The notes below the pieces were generated by a model. That model did not search any database. It was given only the letters and a program-made list of their open reading frames with translations, and had not been told where the DNA came from. A stretch of 64,000 nt of DNA from Streptomyces cinnabarinus (GTDB lineage Bacteria; Actinomycetota; Actinomycetes; Streptomycetales; Streptomycetaceae), in NCBI RefSeq assembly GCF_027270315.1, contig NZ_CP114413.1, forward strand, positions 5,642,001-5,706,000, in the 5' to 3' direction. Both the position numbers and the translations under genes were made by a program. How positions within the stretch are numbered: the first letter of the stretch is position 1; each line of letters begins with the position of its first letter. Positions 59,395 through 64,000 of the stretch are shown in pieces.

Positions 59395-60627
59395 ATGCCC
59401 ACGAGGATCCTCCCGGCGGTCGGCGACGCGGACGCGGTCCGGTCGGTAACGACCCTGCTCTCCCAGCTCCCGGACGCCGAGCCGGTCGCCCCCGTGACCG
59501 ACTCCACCCAGCTCATCGACACCCTGGCCCGGCTGGCCGCCGAGTCCGTCGACGAACTGCCCGAGGTCGTGGTCGTGCACGAGCGCATCGGCCCGGTCCC
59601 GGCCCTGGAGCTGATCCGCGAAGTCGCCCTACGCTTCCCGGCGGTGGGCGTCATCCTCGTCACCTCCGACGCCTCCCCCGGCCTCTTCCAGGCCGCCATG
59701 GACTACGGCGCCCGGGGCCTGGTGGCGCTGCCCCTGTCGTACGAGGAACTCGCCAGCCGCGTCCAGGCCGTCGCCTCCTGGTCGGCGGGCGTACGGCGGC
59801 ATCTGGGCGGCGCCCTGGAGGTGTTCACCGGCGTCGGCGGCACCGTCGTCACGGTGAGCGGCGCCAAGGGCGGCGTCGGCACGACCCTGGTGTCCATCCA
59901 ACTGGCCCTGGCCGCCCAGGCCTCCGGCCGTTCCACCGCCCTGCTCGACATGGACCTCCAGACCGGCGACCTCGCGGCCTACCTGGACGTGCAGTTCCGC
60001 CGCTCCGTCGTCGACCTCGCCGCCATCACCGACATCACCCCGCGCGTCCTGGCCGACGCCGTCTTCCGCCACGACACCGGGCTCGCCCTGCTGCTCGCCC
60101 CCGGCGAGGGCGAGCGGGGCGAGGAGGTCACCGACCGCGCCGCCCGCCAGATCGTCAGCGCCCTGCGCTCCCGCTACGAGGTCGTGATCGTCGACTGCGG
60201 CGCCCAGCTCAGCGGCGCCGGAGCGGCCACCGTGGAGATGGCCGACACGGCGCTGCTGGTGACCACCCCGGACGTGGTCGCCGTCCGGGGTGCCAAGCGC
60301 GTCGTCCGCATGTGGGACCGGCTCCAGATCCGCAAGGCCGAGGAGACCACGGTCGTCGTCAACCGCCACACCCGCGGCACCGAGATCCAGCCCCCGCTGA
60401 TCCAGAAGATCACCGGCACGGCGCTGGCGGCCACCGCGGTCCCCGCCAACTTCAAGGAACTCCAGGGGGCGGTGGACGCGGGCCGCCTGCACGAACTGGA
60501 ATCCAAGAGCACGGTGAAACAGGCGTTGTGGGCGCTCGCCGGGGAACTGGGCCTGGTGAAGGCGGCGGAGGTCGACCGACGGGCGGGCCGGGGGTCCTTC
60601 CGCAGGCGGAAGGACGGTGGGGGATGA
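59395..60627 (+). CDS. TadZ/CpaE-type MinD-like ATPase
   Basis: The 410-residue protein combines an N-terminal receiver-like domain (about 5-125, lacking a clear phospho-acceptor set) with a ParA/MinD ATPase domain (about 148-385). The deviant Walker A is SGAKGGVGTTLVS (residues 155-167, with the signature lysine Lys158), followed by LLDMDLQTGDLAAYLD (Walker A-prime region) and VVIVDCGAQLSG (Walker B). TadZ places the pilus machine in the cell. GAGAGG precedes the ATG. Its stop overlaps the first TadE-like gene (ATGA). Confidence 0.9.
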   Translation: MPTRILPAVGDADAVRSVTTLLSQLPDAEPVAPVTDSTQLIDTLARLAAESVDELPEVVVVHERIGPVPALELIREVALRFPAVGVILVTSDASPGLFQAAMDYGARGLVALPLSYEELASRVQAVASWSAGVRRHLGGALEVFTGVGGTVVTVSGAKGGVGTTLVSIQLALAAQASGRSTALLDMDLQTGDLAAYLDVQFRRSVVDLAAITDITPRVLADAVFRHDTGLALLLAPGEGERGEEVTDRAARQIVSALRSRYEVVIVDCGAQLSGAGAATVEMADTALLVTTPDVVAVRGAKRVVRMWDRLQIRKAEETTVVVNRHTRGTEIQPPLIQKITGTALAATAVPANFKELQGAVDAGRLHELESKSTVKQALWALAGELGLVKAAEVDRRAGRGSFRRRKDGGG

Positions 60628-61040
60628 GGGGGCGCGCGGGGCCGAGGGTGAGTGGGCGCGCGGGCCTCTTCCGGCGCGGGGCCGACCGGGGCCAGGTCAC
60701 CATCGAGTTCCTCGGCATGACCCCGCTGATCCTGGTGACGCTGGTGCTGCTGTGGCAGTGCGCGCTGCTCGGGTACACCTTCACGCTGGCCGCCAACGCC
60801 GCGGACGAGGCGGCGCGGGCGGGCACGGCGGCCGAGGACCGGCAGGGCGCCTGCCAGGAGGCGGGGCTGAAGCATCTGCCGGGCGCGTGGGAGGGCGGTG
60901 CCGAGGTGACCTGCGGCGAGAGCGGGGGCCTGGTCACGGCCGACGTCCATCTGGACGTCCCGGTCCTCTTCCCCGGCACGATCGCCTTCCCCTTCGAGGT
61001 CGACGGGCACGCGGGGGCGGTCGTGGAGGAGGGGGACTGA
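60624..61040 (+). CDS. TadE-like pseudopilin 1
   Basis: The 138-residue protein has a basic leader and the TadE motif DRGQVTIEFLGMTPLILVTL (about 22-41): a Glu in the +5-like position followed by a hydrophobic helix, then an extracytoplasmic domain with two cysteines. TadE-like pseudopilins are cleaved by a prepilin peptidase and incorporated in or prime the Flp pilus. It is coupled to the TadZ gene by ATGA overlap and precedes a second TadE-like gene by one base. Confidence 0.87.
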   Translation: MRGRAGPRVSGRAGLFRRGADRGQVTIEFLGMTPLILVTLVLLWQCALLGYTFTLAANAADEAARAGTAAEDRQGACQEAGLKHLPGAWEGGAEVTCGESGGLVTADVHLDVPVLFPGTIAFPFEVDGHAGAVVEEGD

Positions 61041-61041
61041 G

Positions 61042-61482
61042 ATGGCGTACGAACGTGTCCGCCGTGACCGGGGTCGTGAGTGTGAGGGTGCCCGTGAATG
61101 TTCCGGTGACCGGGGTCGTGATGGTGAAGGTGCCCGTGAATGTTCCCGTGACCGGGGTCAAGTGGCCATCGAATACCTCGGCTTCATCCCGATCCTGATC
61201 CTGGTCGCCATGGCCGCCATCCAGATCGGCCTCATCGCCTACACCGCCCAGCAGGCGGGCACCGCCGCCCGCGCCGGGGCGCGCAGCGCCTCGCTGGACG
61301 GGCCGTACGCGGCGGACTGCCAGGCCGCCGTGAGCGGCTGGCTGGCCGACGGGACCGGCTGCACCAGCGCCGGGCTCGGCGACGAGGTCCGGGTCACCGC
61401 CACCGTGGACATCCCGTCCGTGGTCCCCGGCTGGGACTTCGGCGACGCCACCAAGTCCGCCACCATGCCGCTCGACCACTGA
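61042..61482 (+). CDS. TadE-like pseudopilin 2 with expanded repeat leader
   Basis: The 146-residue protein has the TadE core DRGQVAIEYLGFIPILILVA (about 38-57) and a C-terminal outer domain with two cysteines in CQAAVSG and GCTSAG. The leader before the core is unusual: two copies of a 14-residue unit, VRRDRGRECEGARECSG-like and DRGRDGEGARECSR-like, encoded by a 42-base tandem repeat, giving 37 charged residues and extra cysteines. The neighbour TadE has a leader of about 21 residues. It begins one base after the stop of the first TadE-like gene, with GAGGAGGGGG ahead. Confidence 0.85.
   Translation: MAYERVRRDRGRECEGARECSGDRGRDGEGARECSRDRGQVAIEYLGFIPILILVAMAAIQIGLIAYTAQQAGTAARAGARSASLDGPYAADCQAAVSGWLADGTGCTSAGLGDEVRVTATVDIPSVVPGWDFGDATKSATMPLDH
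61064..61160 (+). repeat. 42-bp tandem repeat inside TadE-like gene
   Basis: Units at 61064-61105 and 61106-61147 agree at about 38 of 42 positions, each starting GTGACCGGGGTCGTGA, and a partial third unit (61148-61160) repeats GTGACCGGGGTC. The unit length is a multiple of three, so copy number can change without breaking the gene. Confidence 0.85.
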
Positions 61483-61497
61483 GGAGCACCGGAAGCC

Positions 61498-62835
61498 ATG
61501 AGCCTGCGGGCACGCATCAACTCCCCCGAGGAGAACGGAAGCAGGGGCGAGGACGGCCACCTGGTCGCCTCCTACCGGGCCAAGCTCCTGGAGGAGATCG
61601 ACCTCGCGGAGATGAGCTCGCTGGCCGCGGCCGAACGCCGGGCGCGGCTGGAACGCGTCCTCGGCCACATCATCAGCCGCGAGGGCCCGGTGCTCTCCAC
61701 GGTGGAGCGCTCCCAGCTGATCCGCCGGGTCGTCGACGAGGCCCTCGGCCTGGGCATCCTGGAACCCCTGCTGGAAGACGCGTCGATCACCGAGATCATG
61801 GTGAACGGCCCCGACGCGATCTTCGTGGAACGAGCGGGCCGCGTGGAGCAGTTGCCGCTCCGCTTCCCCTCCCACGACCAGCTGATGCAGACGATCGAAC
61901 GGATCGTCTCGACGGTGAACCGCAGGGTCGACGAGTCGAACCCGATGGTCGACGCCCGCCTGCCCTCGGGCGAGCGCGTGAACGTCATCATCCCCCCTCT
62001 GTCCCTGACCGGCGCGACCCTCACCATCCGCCGCTTCCCGCGCTCCTTCACCCTGCACGAGATGATCGGCCTCGGCTCGCTCGACGAGCCCATGGTGTAT
62101 CTGCTGGCGGGCCTGGTGCAGGCGAAGTTCAACATCATCGTCTCGGGCGCGACGGGCACCGGAAAGACCACACTCCTCAACGCCCTCTCCGGTCTGATCC
62201 CCGAGGTCGAGCGCATCATCACCATCGAGGACTCGGCCGAACTCCAGCTCCAGCAGAACCATGTGATCCGCCTGGAGTCCCGCCCGCCGAACGTGGAGGG
62301 CCAGGGCCGGGTCACCATCCGCGACCTGGTCCGCAACTCCCTGCGGATGCGCCCCGACCGTATCGTCGTCGGCGAGGTCCGCGGCGGCGAGTCCCTGGAC
62401 ATGCTCCAGGCGATGTCGACGGGCCACGACGGCTCCCTGGCCACCGTGCACGCCAACAGCACGGAGGACGCGCTGATGCGGCTCAAGACGCTGGCCTCCA
62501 TGTCCGACGTCGAGGTCCCCTTCGAGGCGCTGCACGACCAGATCAACAGTGCGGTCGACGTGATCATCCAGCTCACCCGCTTCGCCGACGGCGCCCGCCG
62601 CATCACCGAGATCGCGATCCTCGACAGCCATGGCGCGGAGCCGTACCGGCTGGCCACGGCCGCCCGCTTCCACGCCCGCCCGATGGCCGCGGACGGCAGG
62701 GTCTACGGCAACTTCGAGTACTTCCCGCTCCCACGCCGCACCGCGGACCGTCTCTACATGGCCAACCAGCCGGTACCGCAGGCGTTCGGGGTGGCGGGAT
62801 CCATGGAGCAGCTGGCCATCCGAGCGGCGCGGTAG
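61498..62835 (+). CDS. tadA: TadA/CpaF-type pilus secretion ATPase
   Basis: The 445-residue ATPase drives Flp pilus assembly. It shows the N-terminal domain (about 30-150, LLEDASITEIMVNGPDAIFV), Walker A GATGTGKTTLLN (217-228), the Asp box TIEDSAELQL (242-251), Walker B RIVVGEVRGGESLDML (288-303) and the His box TGHDGSLATVHAN (308-320), all intact. It is cytosolic, acting as a hexamer beneath TadB/TadC. The ATG follows GGAGCACCGGAAGCC by short spacing, 15 bases after the TadE-like gene. Confidence 0.95.
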   Translation: MSLRARINSPEENGSRGEDGHLVASYRAKLLEEIDLAEMSSLAAAERRARLERVLGHIISREGPVLSTVERSQLIRRVVDEALGLGILEPLLEDASITEIMVNGPDAIFVERAGRVEQLPLRFPSHDQLMQTIERIVSTVNRRVDESNPMVDARLPSGERVNVIIPPLSLTGATLTIRRFPRSFTLHEMIGLGSLDEPMVYLLAGLVQAKFNIIVSGATGTGKTTLLNALSGLIPEVERIITIEDSAELQLQQNHVIRLESRPPNVEGQGRVTIRDLVRNSLRMRPDRIVVGEVRGGESLDMLQAMSTGHDGSLATVHANSTEDALMRLKTLASMSDVEVPFEALHDQINSAVDVIIQLTRFADGARRITEIAILDSHGAEPYRLATAARFHARPMAADGRVYGNFEYFPLPRRTADRLYMANQPVPQAFGVAGSMEQLAIRAAR

Positions 62836-62848
62836 AGGGCGGGAACCG

Positions 62849-63793
62849 ATGGAGTTCGAGACGCTGATCACGCTGACCACCGGCATCACCCTCCTGACCT
62901 GCGGTCTCGCCGTGGCCGGCCTCCACGCCTACGCCGCCGGCCGGGCCCAGCGCCAGGCTCTGGTGGACCGCTTGGCGGCCACCGGCCAGATAGCCCCCGT
63001 CGGCCGCAGGCGCCGCTTCGGCGACCTGGACCGCCGCCTGCGCCGTACGAGACTGGGCCGGAAGCTGGAACTGCGCCTGCTGGCGACGGGCCTGGACGTG
63101 ACGCCGGGCGAGTTCTTCGTCTACATGCTCACCGCCGTGGCGGGCCTGTGGCTGGTGGGCCAGGCGACGCTGGCGCCCTTCTTCGGCCCGATAGCGGGCA
63201 TGCTGGGCGTCTGGGCAGCCGTCCAGTTCCTGAACTGGCAACGCCAGAAGCGCATCGAGCGCTTCATCAACCAACTCCCCGAGCTGGCCCGCATCCTGGC
63301 CAACGCGACCCAGGCCGGCCTGGCCCTACGCACCGCGATCGGCATGGCGGCGGAGGAGCTGGAGGCCCCGGCGGGCGAGGAACTGGCGAAGGTGGCCAAC
63401 CAGTTGGCGCTGGGCGCGTCGATGGACGACGCACTGGGCGAACTGGCGGACCGCCTCCCGTCCCGCGAACTGGTGGTCCTCGTCACCACCTTGGTCCTGT
63501 CGAACCGCGCGGGCGGCCAGGTGGTGAGCGCCCTGCGCAACCTGACGGAGACCCTGGAGGAGCGCAAGGAGACCCGCCGGGAGATCCGCACCCAGCTCTC
63601 CCAGGTGAGCATGACGTCGTACGCGGTCCCGGCGCTGGGCATTGGCTCGCTCTTCCTGATGAACGGGGTGAAGGACGGCGCCCTGGACCGGATGACGGGC
63701 TCACCGGCGGGCCAGTTCGCGGTGATCGTGGCGTTCGTGTTGTACGCGGTCGGATTCGTGATGATCCGGCGGCTGTCCCGGATCGACGTATAG
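62849..63793 (+). CDS. tadB: TadB-type pilus platform membrane protein
   Basis: The 314-residue protein is a type II secretion F-domain protein. It has N-terminal membrane helices (about 5-30 and 88-128), the cytoplasmic F domain with INQLPELARILANATQAGL (near 143) and SNRAGGQVVSALRNLTETLE (near 215), and C-terminal helices (about 255-305). TadB pairs with TadC as the membrane platform for TadA. It follows the tadA stop by 13 bases, with GAGGGCGGGAA before the ATG. Confidence 0.92.
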   Translation: MEFETLITLTTGITLLTCGLAVAGLHAYAAGRAQRQALVDRLAATGQIAPVGRRRRFGDLDRRLRRTRLGRKLELRLLATGLDVTPGEFFVYMLTAVAGLWLVGQATLAPFFGPIAGMLGVWAAVQFLNWQRQKRIERFINQLPELARILANATQAGLALRTAIGMAAEELEAPAGEELAKVANQLALGASMDDALGELADRLPSRELVVLVTTLVLSNRAGGQVVSALRNLTETLEERKETRREIRTQLSQVSMTSYAVPALGIGSLFLMNGVKDGALDRMTGSPAGQFAVIVAFVLYAVGFVMIRRLSRIDV

Positions 63794-63806
63794 GAGGGCG
63801 GGGACG

Positions 63807-64000
63807 ATGGCATGGATTCTCGCCCTGGTGATGGGCCTGAGCGTATGGGGCTTCTTCGCGGGCATCCGCATGTACCGGGCGGACGCGAAACTCCCCGGTG
63901 ACCTGCAACTGGCGCTGGAGGTCGGCGCCACCCGCACCGGCGCGGTGGACTCGGTGATCGACCGCATGGGCATGCGGTACGCACCGGCGGTGCTGCGCCT
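63807..64000 (+). CDS. TadC-type membrane protein, N-terminal part (partial)
   Basis: The first 64 codons are present before the window ends. The product starts MAWILALVMGLSVWGFFAGI, one membrane helix, then a charged segment with KLPGDLQLALEVGATRTG and VDSVIDRMGMRYAPAV, as expected at the start of a TadC-type F-domain protein. GGAGGGCGGGG lies ahead of the ATG, 13 bases after tadB. The call rests mostly on its place in the operon. Confidence 0.75.
   Translation, partial: MAWILALVMGLSVWGFFAGIRMYRADAKLPGDLQLALEVGATRTGAVDSVIDRMGMRYAPAVLR

Overview
The window looks like chromosomal DNA of a Streptomyces-type actinomycete. GC content is very high with strong third-position GC bias, GTG and TTG starts are frequent, neighbouring genes often overlap by 4 bases, and the families are streptomycete: mycothiol chemistry (Mca), a chitinase behind a DasR-like operator, a Tad/Flp pilus locus, excalibur and delta-60 repeat exoproteins, and GTP-type PEPCK. 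The order metB, threonine dehydratase, greA, mca, pckG recalls the core of known Streptomyces chromosomes (family knowledge, not checked here). I saw no rRNA, tRNA, insertion sequence, prophage or CRISPR array. No gap between genes exceeds about 285 bases.

Layout. 1-7455: core metabolism and housekeeping (metB end, a small sigma-like factor with a coupled membrane protein, MarR, threonine dehydratase, a DrrAB-type ABC exporter, GreA, DUF4307, Mca). 7471-15696 (minus): a four-gene coupled operon encoding two STAND-type NTPases with TPRs, a caspase-like CHAT protease and an alpha/beta hydrolase; this is the best candidate for an undescribed system. 15836-17866: YyaL/DUF255 protein. 18079-24558: four fully coupled genes for a surface glycan (GT2, GT39-like, DPM1-GtrA fusion) ending in a secreted copper-radical oxidase. 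24628-28377 (minus): Mut7-C protein, TetR, DHA2 exporter, hemolysin III. 28661-34550: PEPCK and two secreted repeat proteins.

34578-38972 (minus): a conserved-looking operon of unknown role with two substrate-binding-like proteins, a vWA domain, a TelA protein and a small membrane protein. 39134-42526: hypothetical protein, alanine-type aminotransferase, acidic-tailed membrane protein, secreted trypsin-like protease. 42531-49328: a divergent D-amino-acid/sugar-acid module (N-acyl-D-amino-acid deacylase and D-serine/D-threonine dehydratase-like enzyme on minus; sugar kinase, IclR, RidA and GntP permease on plus) around a 6-7-6 palindrome. 49382-57524: acidic PH-like protein, M14 carboxypeptidase, an unusually short ATPase-LuxR regulator, a MEDS sensor, an anti-sigma-type kinase, a divergent Nramp-related transporter and a GH18 chitinase. 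57733-64000: the start of a Tad pilus operon (zinc-ribbon protein, CpaB, TadZ/CpaE, two TadE-like proteins, TadA, TadB, start of TadC).

Start codons were chosen from ribosome-binding sites, overlaps and domain limits. Several genes have a -10-like hexamer 6-8 bases before the start and no ribosome-binding site, so leaderless transcripts are likely. Functions are inferred from family motifs read by eye; no database search was possible.
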